A stretch of DNA of 64,000 nucleotides from Undaria pinnatifida (GCA_012845835.1 JABAKD010000002.1:2210501-2274500), one strand, 5' to 3'. Shown: positions 23,216 through 34,853, counted from the stretch's first letter. Translations and numbers: made by a program. The notes: generated by a model from the letters alone, not told the origin.

Positions 23216-24468
23216 TGTATCTCAAGGCCAAAAGGCAGCGTTTGACGGGTTGCGGTTTGGGTTTTCTCCTATTATTATCGTGTTTTAGGCGAGGATTCTC
23301 AAGGACGAAAAACAAAATGTTCGCCACCCACTACCGTACGTAGCATGCTCTTCTCGTGCACGGGGTTGTCGATACATGGAGCATGCATGTGTATCGCGTA
23401 CGCTGTCTACGAGTACAAAGTTGTGCCGCGAGATTGGGGCGGCGAAACAGAAAAACGAACACGTGTGACAGAGCGTTCTGGCGTGCCACGACAGCCTCCT
23501 CGAGGCAGCACGGGTCGCGGCGCAAAACGTATGCCGCGCGTAGAGGGGTCTACTGCGCGCAGCATTGTTATTCCAAGTCGAACCCATTCAACCATAATAG
23601 CCGATCTGGTTGTTCTATCACCCTCATTCAAACCCGCTCCTTTCTCCGGGAGACTACGTGCTGGCTAGATTGGTCGAAACATCCGAAGACGATATGCTTT
23701 CGTTTTTGTTGCGCCAAGCTACTGTGCCGTTGGGGGAGAAGAAGATTATTTAGCCCTGGGCCATTATCGAGGGGGCATTCGAACCCCCCCCCCCCCCCCC
23801 CCCCTCCCCCCCCCCCCCCCGAAAAAGGGCGTTATCGTTGTCCTGGGGATCTGGGTCAGCCAGGGTTGCTCCTAATAACGGACTGGGGGAGAAAAAAAAT
23901 CACAATTCCTGACATGTTGAAATTCTACAGTTAATCAGGTCATGTTTGCAATAATATAGCACGTTTTGTTGGTCAGGAATACTGATATCAATTATTAGGA
24001 TTTAATTTTGTCAATCCATATATATATTCAGAAATCAGAATTTCTGTTGATGAATGCCAACATGTATTCGTGACAATGTCACACGTTTCTTTCTTGTGAC
24101 GATTCCTGTATTTTTTGTTGTTCGTAGGGAGTGACCCTTACCTCTGTGAATAGGTTAGGATTTGCTTGGATCCAAGTCACACACGCCTTTCCCAAGCAAA
24201 GATGGGTGGAGGTTATAGATCCGCTGCATTGTGGGCTTGTTATGTATCATCGCGTGTCTACCGCGGAAGCTGAGAAAGCACACGCGCTATACGCACGAGT
24301 GCACTGGGAGCCTTGGATTGGATATCGGACAGACGCCTCAGACTCTGCGGGGAGACGACACTGTAGCCCTTCCTTGTCGTTCATATGCAACGCTTTGCGA
24401 CACCAGTATGCCACAACGGGGGTGCAACCTAACCTTCCAAGGCTCCATGTTTAGGAAGTCCTTTTAGA
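23216..24468. other. Interval without recognised genes
   Basis: Includes a C homopolymer stretch (about 23,786-23,820) that generates a poly-Pro ORF, and AT-rich sequence at 23,930-24,130. No gene supported. Confidence 0.4.
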
Positions 24469-24722
24469 CCCAGGCTACGGTACGGGGGTCCCCTTTTGGG
24501 CCTTCTATTTCCGTGGCTAGGGGTCACTCGCGCGAGTAACCCCTTTGTTCCTATGCAATCTTACGTTTCCTTTTTGTTTTACATTGACGATATGCACAGG
24601 TTATCTAAGCTGCGCCAAACCAAGTGCCTAAACCATCTTCATCCGTAGGGTACAGAGCTACTCGTGCGAGTGGCTCAAACACACAAGTGAAAATGGGGGT
24701 ACCCCCCCTACCGTAGCCTTGG
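24469..24722 (+). mobile_element. Family A element
   Basis: About 254 bp, 'cccaggctacggtacggggg' to 'cccccctaccgtagccttgg', with palindromic 'actcgcgcgagt' near the left and 'actcgtgcgagt' near the right. No ORF of its own. Confidence 0.8.
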
Positions 24723-24905
24723 TCCTTACGGAGCCCACGCTTAGTCTTGCACACGAATACAATATACAGTATGCAGACGTAGGAAAGTGCAACCCGATTT
24801 TTCAATCCCATCTTCTATTAATAGGAAGAAATACAACGGATGAGATATATGTTTAAAACCGCAACGAGATCGGGTGGTTTTGGTCGTTCGTTGAAGGTTA
24901 ATGAT

Positions 24906-25168
24906 AGACTGATTCTACGATAGCCCCCCCCCAAAAAAAACAGCGTTACTTTTTCCAACGGGCGTTTCGTGGCTGCTCGACACGAGGAAGGATTACAAGA
25001 AAAATAAAAATCTTACATGTATTTTTTTGGCTTGCAAGGGACTATCGAAATGATGACGTCGGAGGGGGGCAAGGGGCACCGTATTTCAGGATGTACGGCC
25101 GGCAGCTGCTTTCAAAACCGGCGATTTCGTTGAAGACAAGTTGGGGGGGGGCTGCCGTAGAACTACTC
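24906..25168 (+). mobile_element. Family C inverted-repeat element
   Basis: About 260 bp, 'agactgattctacgatagcc' to 'ggggctgccgtagaactact', sharing 'tggctgctcgacacgaggaa' and 'tacggccggcagctg' with the 22.9-kb copy. Confidence 0.8.
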
Positions 25169-25228
25169 CTTGATTATTGTTGACATATCACTTTTCCGTG
25201 AGGCGCTATTCCTACCACGAGAATATGA

Positions 25229-25493
25229 CCCAGGCTACGGTAGGGGGGTCCCCTTTTGGGCCTTTTATTTCAGTGGCTAGGGGTCACTCGCGCGAGTAAC
25301 CCCTTTGTTCCTATGCAATCTTACGTTTCCTTTGTGTTTTACATTGACGAAATCAATCCGCAATGCAAAGGTGATCTAAGCTGCGGCAAACCGAGTTCCT
25401 AAACCATCATCATCCGTAGGGTACAGAGCTACTCGTGCGAGTGGCTCAAACACACCAGTGAAAATGGGGGTACCCCCCCTACCGTAGCCTTGG
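25229..25493 (+). mobile_element. Family A element
   Basis: About 265 bp and very similar to the copy at 24,469. Complementarity at the ends extends outward here to 'atatgacc...ggtcatat'. Confidence 0.8.
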
Positions 25494-25948
25494 TCATATA
25501 TATACTAGAAATAGTATCGCTGCTGCTGCTGCTGAAAAAAACATATATGTATACAGCTATTTTTGCCCGACCAGATAACGAAAACAAAAACAAAAAAACG
25601 GCGCGGCTCCTTAATAACATCGTCGGAAGCTTGTTGTTGAGTCACCCCAAGGGTGGGGGGCTACTGTAAACTTTTCGGGCCAAGCATTTTCTGACCGGTT
25701 GAGCTTCTCCAAGTGCGTGAAACTATCGGCACGCATTATCCTTGTACGTGAGTGTACGTTCGTTTAAGGACTAGAGCAAGAAATGTTGGCCGGGTTTGTT
25801 TGCGCGAACAGATCTGTCTACAAAACTCGAAGTCATACTTCGGGTGAGACGTCACAGTAGTAGGTTTCCCACCTTGGGAGAGCTCAGAAAAAAAATTCTG
25901 CAGTGCTCACCCCAGTTGTAGCGTGTGGGATGACTGTATTGTATTTTC

Positions 25949-26230
25949 GACGCGTGCTACGCTAGAGGTATACCGTTTTTTGGCGAAAACGGTTTCTGAA
26001 TGGCTCCTCAACCCAAAATCGTCGGAAAAAAAATAAATAATAGGCCATTTTGTTATTCATGCTCCTCGTTGTGTACCTTGCTTGGCCAAAAAGGAGTTTT
26101 CATCCGGTACTGTAGTAGTTTTCATCCGGGATCAAGCCGGTTTTTGGGAGGAGCATGTCTTAAGCTCCCAAATTGAGGGGTAGTATTAGAAAAAACAATG
26201 GTTCGTGCACCTCTATCGTAGCACCCGTGT
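25949..26230 (+). mobile_element. Family B inverted-repeat element
   Basis: 'gacgcgtgctacgctagagg' to 'cacctctatcgtagcacccg', with 'ctcaacccaaaatcgtcgg' and 'tcttaagctcccaaattgag' inside. Confidence 0.8.
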
Positions 26231-27000
26231 ATTGTTTGCTATAGTCTATTAGGTTAGCACTACTGTTGTGTCGCTACGGTCAGCGCCAAAGCGAAAGTGC
26301 CAACAGAACAGTGCCCGAAGCAGCGTTTGCGAGAGGACGCGCTTCAAATCTGCCGTAACACCCAAAATCGTTGAAAATTGGCGCAAGCGGTAACGTTGAA
26401 ACAGAATAACCTTTGAAGCCGCCCAAGGAGCGGTCGATTGACTAACCGCGCAGAGAAACAGCAGAGTCAAGACATCTATTAATAGACCACCAGTACACCG
26501 GTACTGAAATTCACAGCCATGACCGATGCATACAATACGATCAATCGAAAAACTATACACGAAGGACGCCTTCAAACAGCCCTCGTGGGGCGAAATAGCT
26601 CCGTACAACGCAACAGACACATCACATAATATTCCACGAAACAACTTCAAGACACACAGCTTGGCATAAAAGGAGTTTCGACGAAATCCTCTACCTTGCG
26701 TCTGAAGTGTCTCTTTTGCTTCTATACGAAGTATATATAAACTGGCTCTAAAAGACTCTAAACAAAACAAATTGGCGGTCGTTCGTAGCCGATAACAACG
26801 CCTTCAACACTCGAAACCCCGTCCAGGTAACACCCAACCCACAACAACGGCGTGAAACATGACAAAAAAATAAGTCAATTTCTCAACTCTACGGCGATGC
26901 CAAGCAACGTTTACTACTACTGTTGCGACTATTGATACGAAGAAAATTTAGTAAGCTACCACTAAAATCAAGTAAACTCATTATTAGTAAGGCGACAGTC
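26231..27000. other. Interval with one 173-codon minus-strand frame lacking an ATG
   Basis: A minus-strand frame from 26,770 to 26,249 is open for 173 codons but has no Met codon at all, and no clear acceptor was found at its start. The product is Leu/Phe/Arg/Cys-rich and unrecognised. It may be a chance frame or an internal exon. Confidence 0.2.
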
Positions 27001-28200
27001 AGCCTCCTACACCCCCCTTCCTCCCACTAACCACCCACGCAACCACAACCGTGCGGCATGACAAATTTGTAGACACGGGGAATGCTACAGCTCAGACACT
27101 ATCATACCGGCTCGAGTGTGCTTGGGCTATCGGGTTCAGGGCTCCCCTTCCTTCCACCCGCCACCCACGTGACAACAACAGCACCATAGGAACTATTTGT
27201 ACACACGACCTTGTTGAGGAACATCAAAAGCCAGACACTGCTGTACAGATGTTTTTATTCGGCTGGACCCTCAACGTCAGGACTCCCATCCCTCCCTCCC
27301 TCCCTCCCTCCCTCCCGCCCACCATTCAACCACAACAGTGCAGCAGCAACCACTTGTAGACACTAGCCAGCTGGGGAAGCAGAAGAGAGACACTATCACG
27401 CTGGGTTGGCGGAATACCATAAGTCAGACACTACTACACCGGGTTGGGGGAATACCATGAGCCGGAGACTAGTATTCACGGGGTTGGGGGGAGACCATAG
27501 GTCAGACACTAGTAACACAGAGTTGGGGAGACCATAGGGTAGCATATATATATACGTGCGGTATCCCTTTTGGTTTGGTTTAATTTTTCCCTGGGGAATT
27601 CCTCAGCTCCAGAGTTACTGGAACCTGCCCTGTGACCACGGGCTTGATTATGCGAGTTAATGTGACCACAACAACAACTCAAGGTTGGGGACTGTCATAA
27701 GTCAGGCGCTATTACACCGGCTTCGGTGTTGTGCGGGCTTGACGAGCAAGACTCCTCGGTTTTCCTCCCATCCACCACCCACGCAACCACAGCAGTACAG
27801 CCGTAGACAGATATTGAAAGCGTTGGGCAATGCCTAAAGTCAGACAACAATATGCCGATTTCAGTAAGGAGTTTCAGAGCTCTGGATTCCTCCCCTTTTC
27901 CAACTCACTCACAACCCACGCAACACCAACATTACGAAAACAACTATTTCCAGACACATGCATACACACGGCGGACACGTCTATACAGGTATTGGCGATG
28001 TTGAGGGTTCACGGTCAAGACTGTTGGACATACCCTTCCCCAAGGAAAAACAAAATCAACACGTGCAACCAGCATATGACTTGGCGTTTTCCCCCACAGG
28101 CTAGTGTCTACAGTCAGTTTGCACCGCAACGGCGCACCAGGCATGCGTACACAATCGTCACCCAAAAAAAAAACGGAGAGTCAGACTAATTTGTACTACA
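27000..28200 (+). repeat. Diverged tandem repeat region
   Basis: Blocks 'ccacccacgcaaccacaac', 'tttgtagacac', 'gtcagacactatcaca' and 'ccgggttggggg' recur in the same order at about 27,020, 27,155, 27,330 and 27,780. A compact run of 40-60-bp units lies at 27,400-27,540, and CCCTCCCT runs near 27,290-27,316. Confidence 0.6.
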
Positions 28201-28239
28201 AGCATATCTTTATCATATAGAGCAACCCTTGCCTAGATG

Positions 28240-28400
28240 TCAATGCCTTCCACAACACCTCAAAACCCCTCCGCTTCAAAGAGCGCTACCGTCGTCGGCG
28301 ACGGGTGAACCGGTACGTACCCACGGCACCGCAATTAGTGCCCACAGGGGCGCTGCCGTCGCCGTAAGGAAGTTGACTGGGCGGTACCCTCCCCTCCGTA
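28240..28400 (-). pseudogene. Decayed copy 1 of the lectin-like exon
   Basis: Aligns to the intact copy over 'ggtacgtaccggtt', 'ccgacgacgg' and 'gttgtggaaggc'. Two compensating single-base shifts flank the core, and the shifted frame has an in-frame stop (CGG TAG). It is the most degraded of the three copies. Confidence 0.5.
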
Positions 28401-28659
28401 CTTTAGATCCGCCCCCCCCCCAGCCTAGTGTCTACACATGATTTGCTCCCCAACAGAAACTCCCAGCGACAATCGTGCGCACAATAGCTCCACACTCACC
28501 AAAAAAGCGGAAAGGCTCAATACACAGTTTAAGCTGTCGTATTGCGGAGAGGCATATTACATATTTTACGTTCTCGCATTGCTCAGAGATATATCATATA
28601 CTTTACGCTCGCCGGTTTCGGAGCGTAACACGATGTGCGTTACTCCCCCCGCACCCCTA

Positions 28660-28815
28660 TCCCCCACCGACTTGAGCAACGCCTTCCACAACACCTCCAA
28701 ACTCCTCTGCTTCAAAGAAGCGTTGCAGTCGTCGGTGACAATCAACCGGTGCGTACCGACGGCACCCTCCATAACGCGGCCAGCGCGGTCGACAAATTAA
28801 ACAGTAGGTACCGTC
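28660..28815 (-). pseudogene. Decayed copy 2 of the lectin-like exon
   Basis: Minus-strand DNA parallels 29,000-29,160. The lectin core reads 'VGTHRLIVTDDCNASLKQ' and 'LEVLWKALLK'. The sequence matching the upstream 'VPTVQL' reads into a stop (gtt taa) and is shortened, so the copy is probably non-functional or uses a different start. Confidence 0.5.
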
Positions 28816-28996
28816 CCCTCCTCTTTTCCGTCGCCCCCCCCTCCCCGACCGGCTCGTGTTCGTAAACGGTCTGCGTCGCAACAGCACACCCCAGCAACCG
28901 GCGTGCCTACACAACCACCACACTGAAAATAACGCGAACGGACACACTACTGAGTACATACCAGGGTATACGCTAACAGTTATTTGGATCCCCTAC

Positions 28997-29236
28997 CTAC
29001 TTGGGCAACGCCTTCCACACAACCTCAACATCCCCCCGCTTCAGAACAGCGTTGCCGTCGTCGGTAACGACCAACCGGTACGTACCGACGGCCCCGCCAC
29101 TTCCTTCCGCCGTAGCACTGTAGTCGTCGTCGGTAAGCTGAACGGTGGGTACCTTCCCCTTCTTCCTTTTCTTCTTCTTGGGTCTCTTTTTCGGCTGGCC
29201 GCCTGACCACAAGAGCTTCCTTTTTTCCCGTAGCTC
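28997..29236 (-). CDS. Exon with a bulb-lectin-like (B-lectin) repeat
   Basis: The minus-strand frame after a pyrimidine-rich acceptor (ACCGAGCAG) reads 'ELREKRKLLWSGGQPKKRPK', a Lys-rich stretch, 'VPTVQLTDDDYSATAEG', then 'VGTYRLVVTDDGNAVLKR' and 'VEVVWKALPK', and stops. The 'YRLVxxDDGNxVL...VxW' pattern is that of a beta-prism II (GNA-type) lectin subdomain. Such domains bind mannose through Q-x-D-x-N-x-V-x-Y; here Gln is Thr and Tyr is Lys, so sugar binding may be lost. Only one subdomain is present, and family members usually carry three. Upstream exons are not identified. Two decayed copies lie at 28.24-28.82 kb. Confidence 0.45.
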   Translation of the reverse strand, partial: ELREKRKLLWSGGQPKKRPKKKKRKKGKVPTVQLTDDDYSATAEGSGGAVGTYRLVVTDDGNAVLKRGDVEVVWKALPK

Positions 29237-29780
29237 CTGCTCGGTCGGTAACGCAGCGGGTGGAAGAACAAAAAACGGAAACAAAAAGACGAAAAATACG
29301 TCAGTCGAATGCGGCGCGGTTTGGACGAAGTAGAAAACCATTCAGCCGACGAAGCAGAACAAATTAATGAGACGGTTTTGGTTTGCACAGTATCTCCCGT
29401 AGCTCCTCTTTGATCGCTGAAGCAAAGGCAAGGCTTAGGGTTATCGTAGGACAAAAAAAACGAAACAAAAACAAAAACATGGCAAAATGTGGTCGAACGC
29501 AGTGTACGTTAGTTAGCCCACGACAAAAGCAAAAAAAAAAAAAAAAAAAGGGAACGATTTTCGTATGCACAGGAACTTTCCGTAGATCCTGTTCGATCGA
29601 AACGCAGCAGCAAACAAAAAAACATGGACGAAAAAAGAAGAAAAGAAAAAAAAACGTCGTGGTACTATTTTGCACACGAACAAGGAACAACAACGAAGGG
29701 AACGGTTTTAGTTTCGCACGATAATTTCCGTGACCCTTATTTGATCGTTAATGCGGCAAAAACAAAAGCAGAACCCAGGT
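29200..29780 (-). repeat. Four tandem copies of an exon-start unit
   Basis: On the minus strand a unit of T/G-rich tract, 'gatcgaa..ag', then 'gagctacgg' recurs near 29,236, 29,408, 29,590 and 29,740. The conceptual starts read 'EQELREKRKL', 'KEELREILCK', 'EQDLRKVPVH' and (broken by a stop) 'TIK*GSRKL'. Each resembles a splice acceptor plus the first codons of the lectin-like exon. Confidence 0.5.
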
Positions 29781-29942
29781 TTCCATCCCCGTGCGGCCGC
29801 GTGAGCTCTGACGACGTCGAACTCCTTCGTCGAGGAGGCAGGCCCGCCCGTCAGGAATGTCTTGGGTAAAAAGGGATATCCCTATCAAAGCATGCCTCTC
29901 TAATGTGCGAAACAGTCGGGACTCCGTTGCGCGATAGCTGCG

Positions 29943-30590
29943 ATCGCTTGGGACTCACCTCAAACGAAATTCCAACGACGTATTCGGTCGTCCCTCAGTT
30001 GAGCAGCCTCCAAGCGATATCACAGGCACAATAACGGGCAACCGGCACCACTCAAACTGCACTGTTGGTGGCAACTGTCACTACTCAACCGGCACTAAAA
30101 AGGGACCCCTCTCGAATGATATTTCAACAATTCTTAGTTGAGTAGCTTCCAACGGGATATAACAGTCATTATAGCAGGCAGCCGGCACTACCCAACCAGC
30201 ACTATAGAGCGATCGCTTGGGACCCACCTCACGATGTTCCAACAACAAATTCAGTAGCTTCTCCGCTGAGCAGCCTCCACGCGATATCACAGGCACTATA
30301 ACGGGCAACTGGCACTAATCAACCGGCACCACAGAGGGCCCACTTCAAACGAGAAATGGTACATTCAGAAGGGCCTCAGCTGAGCAGCCTCCACACGATA
30401 TCATAGGCACCATAGCGGACAACCGGCACTACTCAACCGGCACTACAGACGGCTCGCTCGGGACCCACCTTGAACGATACTCCAACGACACATTCAGTAG
30501 TTCCTTATGTGAGCAGCCTCCGCGCGATATCACAGGCATTATAGCGGGCAACCGGCACTACTCAACCGGCACAATAGAGGGACCTCTTAC
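29943..30590 (+). repeat. Five tandem units of about 110-155 bp
   Basis: Each unit contains 'gagcagcctccacgcgatat', 'cacaggcactataacgggca' and 'accggcactactcaaccggc' with substitutions and small indels. Units begin near 29,943, 30,098, 30,210, 30,338 and 30,448. No coding sequence. Confidence 0.85.
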
Positions 30591-31099
30591 GCATGCTACG
30601 GCAGAGGTGCAGGTGCGCTCCTTCTTTCCTGGGGCTCCTCGCTTGACGTCTTTGCAACCGGAAACCCGTTTTTGGGGACATATTACTTGGAATTACTATA
30701 GGAAAGGGTTCGGGGCTCAACAGGGGTCAACGGACGCCCAACAAAAATCATTCGGAGGAGAATAAAAGTGCTGCCCGATAAAAATGCCCATTGCTTAGGA
30801 AAACCCCGACCAGCAAGCAACACGCAGACCCTAAATTTCCTTTCACCACACCGATATCACACATGGCCTCTAACGCGCGAAACAGCCGGGAAACATACGC
30901 GTGACGACAAATACCCCCGCCCGAGGCACGCCAATAACGGCACTCCAACGACAATGAGTAGTTTCTCAGTTGAGTCACAATTGTTTGAGCCAAACAGTCC
31001 TAGGCCTACCGTAGCACGCACGTCTTAACACGCAAATCAGCACTTGGCAAAAAACGGTGCGCGACAGCTGCACTCGTTCATTCATGAAGCGCAATGTAT

Positions 31100-31435
31100 T
31101 TCTCCCAAACGTCGATTTTGTTCAAACAGACGAATAAGAATACCTGCCAGGGTACACGATACTGGGGGTGGCTACCGACGTATGGACGTATGGGCGCTTA
31201 GGATCGGAGGCAATTCCACAGGGTTATGAACTGCGACCATGTTTTGCTGTGGAAAATCTGCTTGCAATTGATGTGGGGTCCTGTTTGCAGTGGTAAAACA
31301 GTTACAAGCAACATATATCTTCGGAGTGTGAGTTTTATTCAATACCGACGACTTAAAATACCTACCAGGGTATGCGATGCTGGGGGGTGGACGTTTAGGA
31401 TCGGATGCACGGGGAAGGAAGCGATTGTCACTCTC
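31100..31435 (+). repeat. Diverged direct duplication
   Basis: 'aatacctgccagggtacacg' (31,139) and 'aatacctaccagggtatgcg' (31,356) are each followed by 'atactgggggtgg'/'atgctggggggtgg' and 'ttaggatcgga'. Confidence 0.7.
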
Positions 31436-31935
31436 AAGGCCTCAGGCGGCTCATGCGCATAGCCCTACGAGAGACGGCAGATCACACGAGGGAGCGGAAC
31501 GACACCCCCCTTGCCGATTGACAGGCCTAATGCAAAAGCCAGCTTACTGCTTTGGTGGTTTTCGGTCACAATTCATGGGATAGAATACCTGATCCATGGG
31601 ATTGCGTGGCTTAGCTCAACATTTTCTTTCATTTTCTCTCATACCTGGTGCTCTTCTTTCTCCGAAGAGGTATAAAAATGCTCAACTGGTCAAGTGAACA
31701 GCCGCCGGACGCCTAGGTGCTACTCTACCCCTACTGTAGCCTATGGAGAAGACCCGATCCAGACCCACCATCTGTCCCAAATCGGAGACGGTGAGCACGC
31801 ATTCCAAGCACGGCCTTGCTTTGGGCTGGCGGCGTATCGTCCGCCAGATCCAGCTGACCAGTAAGCCGCGCCGCTTCTTAGATCCCCGCGCCATCCAGAC
31901 CTAACCAAAATCGGAGGATGAGGCCGACACATGTA

Positions 31936-32430
31936 GACACAAACGGCACGGCAGGACGCGGAAGAACAGGGCAGAACAGGGCAGGGCAAGAAAAGGCAGG
32001 ATGTAAAAGACAGGGCAGGATAGGGCAGGGCAGGATGGGGCAGGAAAGGACAGGACGGGACAGGACATGATTGGACAGGACGGGACGGGACGGGATGGGA
32101 CAGGACAGGACAGGAAAAGACGGGACGGGACAGGACAGGACGGGATCGGACAGGACAGGACAAGACAAGACAGGACGGGACGGGACAGAACAGGGCGGGG
32201 CAGGGCAGGACAAGACAGGACAGGACAGGACGGGACGGACATAACAGGGCGAGGCAGGGCAGGGCACGAAAGGATGAGGCAGGAAAGCATAAGTCAGGAA
32301 CGGGTAGGAAAGGGCAAAACAAAGCAGGGCACCGAAAGAAAAGACAGAGGAAGAAAGGACAGGGCGTGGCAGGGCACGACAGGACGAGGTAGGGCAGGGG
32401 AGGGTGCTAAGGACAGGGGAACACGTTTAA
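31936..32430 (+). repeat. Purine-rich GGACA/GGGCA minisatellite
   Basis: About 500 bp made of five-base units GGACA, GGACG and GGGCA on the plus strand, with almost no T. It produces Cys/Pro/Ser/Leu ORFs on the minus strand and Gly/Asp/Arg ORFs on the plus strand; none is a gene. Confidence 0.93.
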
Positions 32431-33072
32431 AGGTCAGAAAAAAAGACAGAGTTAATACTCGAGCCATTGGGTGGGTGTGGAAAGCGGCTGAGTAGCACCA
32501 CGGCCCCGTTCGACGCCCCGCCACCACGAGGTGACCAAAGAAAAGTGAGACTCGCGACACACACGACCTCCTGCACTCCCACCGAGTCAAGAGAAACAGC
32601 ATCCGAAGCGCAAGAGGGGGGAAGCAACCTAATCATAACCCTAACGCTGACCCTGCAGTTTAGCTATCCAACAGCAACGAACGACAAAACCAAATTCCTC
32701 CGACAGCCAACAGGTCCAAAGGGCCCCCTCAAGGGTCAGCTCTCAGCACAGACTTTATTAACGGCAGACCGGTCTTCTGGAGAGGGTCAAAACCCTACTC
32801 GGCCTTACTTCACCAATTACAGTAAAAGTCGTGTCAAACGGTGTAAACCGTGGTCTCGTAGCATATTTTCCCTTAGAATACTAGCTCAAGCGTAAATGGC
32901 GGTCAGTCAATGGGGCAAACCTCGGTATTCTGGCCAATGTTCCATCAATCAGAATGTTAGTTTTGGGGAGACTCCGGTGGTCACTCAGACGGGACATGGA
33001 GATTCGGGCACCTTTCCTGTTGCGTTTTATCGATTCAAAAAAATCGTTCACATTAAATTTACCAGTCCTAAA

Positions 33073-33459
33073 CTATCTCTTGCTCACCCGCTTGCCGGCC
33101 TCAGAGAGGACAAGGTCCCCGTTCTCCATGACCCTCAGTTCTGTAGTCCCGTTCGAAAGCGCCCGCCCCAGTCTAAGACCTTCCCCCTCTTCCAGCGTCG
33201 ACGTCTTCTTCACGGCTGCCGCTGCTGCTGCTACCGCTACCGCGGCGTCCTTCTCCTCCCCCTCCTTCCTCCTTCGGTTTTCTTCGGCACGTTTGTTGTC
33301 GAGGTCGTCCTGCTTCGCTCGGGTGGCCTTCGCCCGGTTCACCGCTGCTTGCCTCCGCTCCTCCTCCTCCTTAACCTGCACCTCGGCTTTTTCTCGCTCT
33401 TCTTCAAGCTTCAAGGCAGCGTTCTCAGCTTGGCGAACCTTCTCCGCTCGCGCCGCCGC
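33073..33459 (-). CDS. Downstream exon of the charged helical protein gene
   Basis: The acceptor 'tttctcatggcag' is followed in phase 0 by 'AAARAEKVRQAENAALKLEE', a second charged helix, an Ala run, and a globular-looking end 'GTTELRVMENGDLVLSEAGK'. The helix continues that of the upstream exon (34104) without a phase change, supporting one gene. It may end at the in-frame stop (33073-33075) or be spliced at AAGCGG|GTGAGC, a good donor 12 nt before the stop; in the second case more exons lie to the left. Function unknown. Confidence 0.55.
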   Translation of the reverse strand, partial: AAARAEKVRQAENAALKLEEEREKAEVQVKEEEERRQAAVNRAKATRAKQDDLDNKRAEENRRRKEGEEKDAAVAVAAAAAAVKKTSTLEEGEGLRLGRALSNGTTELRVMENGDLVLSEAGKRVSKR

Positions 33460-33524
33460 CTGCCATGAGAAACACATGAAACGTGTGTGAGACACAACAT
33501 ACAGTAAAGGAATAGCGACCCAGG

Positions 33525-33665
33525 CTGGGTTTCGTATTTGGAAGAGGCGGCGTTCTACACTAACTTCAGTATAACAGTTCCCGATGGTGTTATGTTCCTG
33601 AAACTAATCAGCCCGCCTTTCTTATTACCCCGTTTCTTACTATTCAATAGGTGTCCCGTACTGTT
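33525..33665 (+). repeat. Second copy of the dispersed repeat seen upstream of the EsV-1-7 gene
   Basis: Starts 'caggctgggtttcgtattt' and shares 'acactaacttcag' and 'ctttcttatt' blocks with 16,380-16,530 in the same orientation and order. It lies in the interval between the two exons of the minus-strand coiled-coil gene, so it is probably intronic there. Confidence 0.6.
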
Positions 33666-34103
33666 GTGACTGCCATCCTTCCTGTGTTTCGTCGCTTTCC
33701 CTGGGTCTTATCATCATCCATCAATAATCATCGATCGATTATGGGTCCCAACATTACACATCTCCGACAGATCGTGATCTAGACAGATCAGATAGATCAT
33801 CTGCAGTAGACTCTGAATCTGCGCGTTATGATATGCTGTGCAGATTATGTACATACATGATAGAGGACACATCCAACCCTGGAAACGTTGACTGATAATG
33901 CAGATCGTACGACTCCCACCCGGTAACATGAGCTAGACCCGTACAGGTCTTCCATGGAAGATTTAGATCATCCAGTGGGGATCGGTATTTTTCCGACGTG
34001 CGCGACATTATCAATTAGGCATCATCCAGCATCCACAATCTATAATCGGTCATCCACCACCCTACACATGTCTTCGAGGGGGAACTGACTAGCATGTTCA
34101 CCT

Positions 34104-34853
34104 CCGTTTCCATCTTAGCCTTGGCCTCCGCCGCTGCAGCTGCGTCAAGCTCGCGCTTCCTCTGGGCTTGCCGCGCCTCCTCCTGCTCCCGCTCCTCCTT
34201 CGCCTCCCTCTCCTCCCTCGCTTTGCGTTCCTCCCTCGCGTTATACGCCTCTTGCGCCTTCTTTTCCTTCGCAACCCGCTCCTCCCTCGCTTTCACCTCC
34301 TCACGCGCCTTCTTCTCTTTCTCCCGCGCCTGCTTCTCTTCTCTAGCCTTCTGCTCTCTCTCTTCTTTCCGTTTCTTCTCTTCTCTAGCCTTTCGCTCCT
34401 TGAGATCCCTCTCTTCCTTCTGCTTCTTCTGCAGTTGCTCCCGCTCCCGCTCTTGCTCTCGCTTCTGCTGCTCCTGCTCTTCCTTCTTCCTCAGCTGCTC
34501 CTGCTCCTTCCGTTGCTGCTCCTGCCGCCGCCGCTGCTCAAGCTCCTCCCTCTTTTTCTGCTGCTCCCGACGCCGCTTCTCCTCCTGCTCCTCCTTCTGC
34601 CGCTGCTGCAGCCGTCGCTTCTCCTGCTCCTCCTCCTGCTGCTGCCGCCGCTGCCGCAGCTTCAACTCCTCTGCCTCCTCCTTCTTTATCTTCTTATTCG
34701 CCCTCTCTTGCTCCTGGGCTTTTCTCCTTTCATCCGCCCCCCTCTTCAATCGTGTCGCCTTCTTTTCCCTATCATCCTCCGCACCATCGCTAACCCTACC
34801 GATCGCGTCCACTCGAGATAAAACGTCCCCACCCTCGAGACCGCCCTCCCGGC
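34104..34853 (-). CDS. Exon of a highly charged alpha-helical (E/K/R/Q-rich) protein
   Basis: About 250 codons on the minus strand. It starts near 'GREGGLEGGDVLSRVDAIGR', passes into a long run of Glu, Lys, Arg and Gln with regular 'KAREE' units, and ends 'AEAKAKMETE' at donor GAG|GTGAAC (phase 0). Continuous alternation of acidic and basic residues without hydrophobic heptads suggests a single-alpha-helix (ER/K) domain rather than a classical coiled coil. The donor joins in phase to the exon at 33459. The right boundary (acceptor GTAG near 34854) is a guess, and earlier exons are not identified. Plus-strand ORFs here (Ser/Cys/Leu-rich) are the complement. Many unrelated proteins contain such helices, so no function is assigned. 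Confidence 0.6.

Noticed and set aside
29383-29724. 113-codon Lys/Arg/Asn plus ORF
   Set aside because: Produced by A-rich tracts within the tandem exon-start repeats; the coding signal is on the minus strand.
31741-32495. Long Cys/Pro/Ser (minus) and Gly/Asp/Arg (plus) ORFs
   Set aside because: Both come from the GGACA/GGGCA minisatellite, which lacks stops in several frames.
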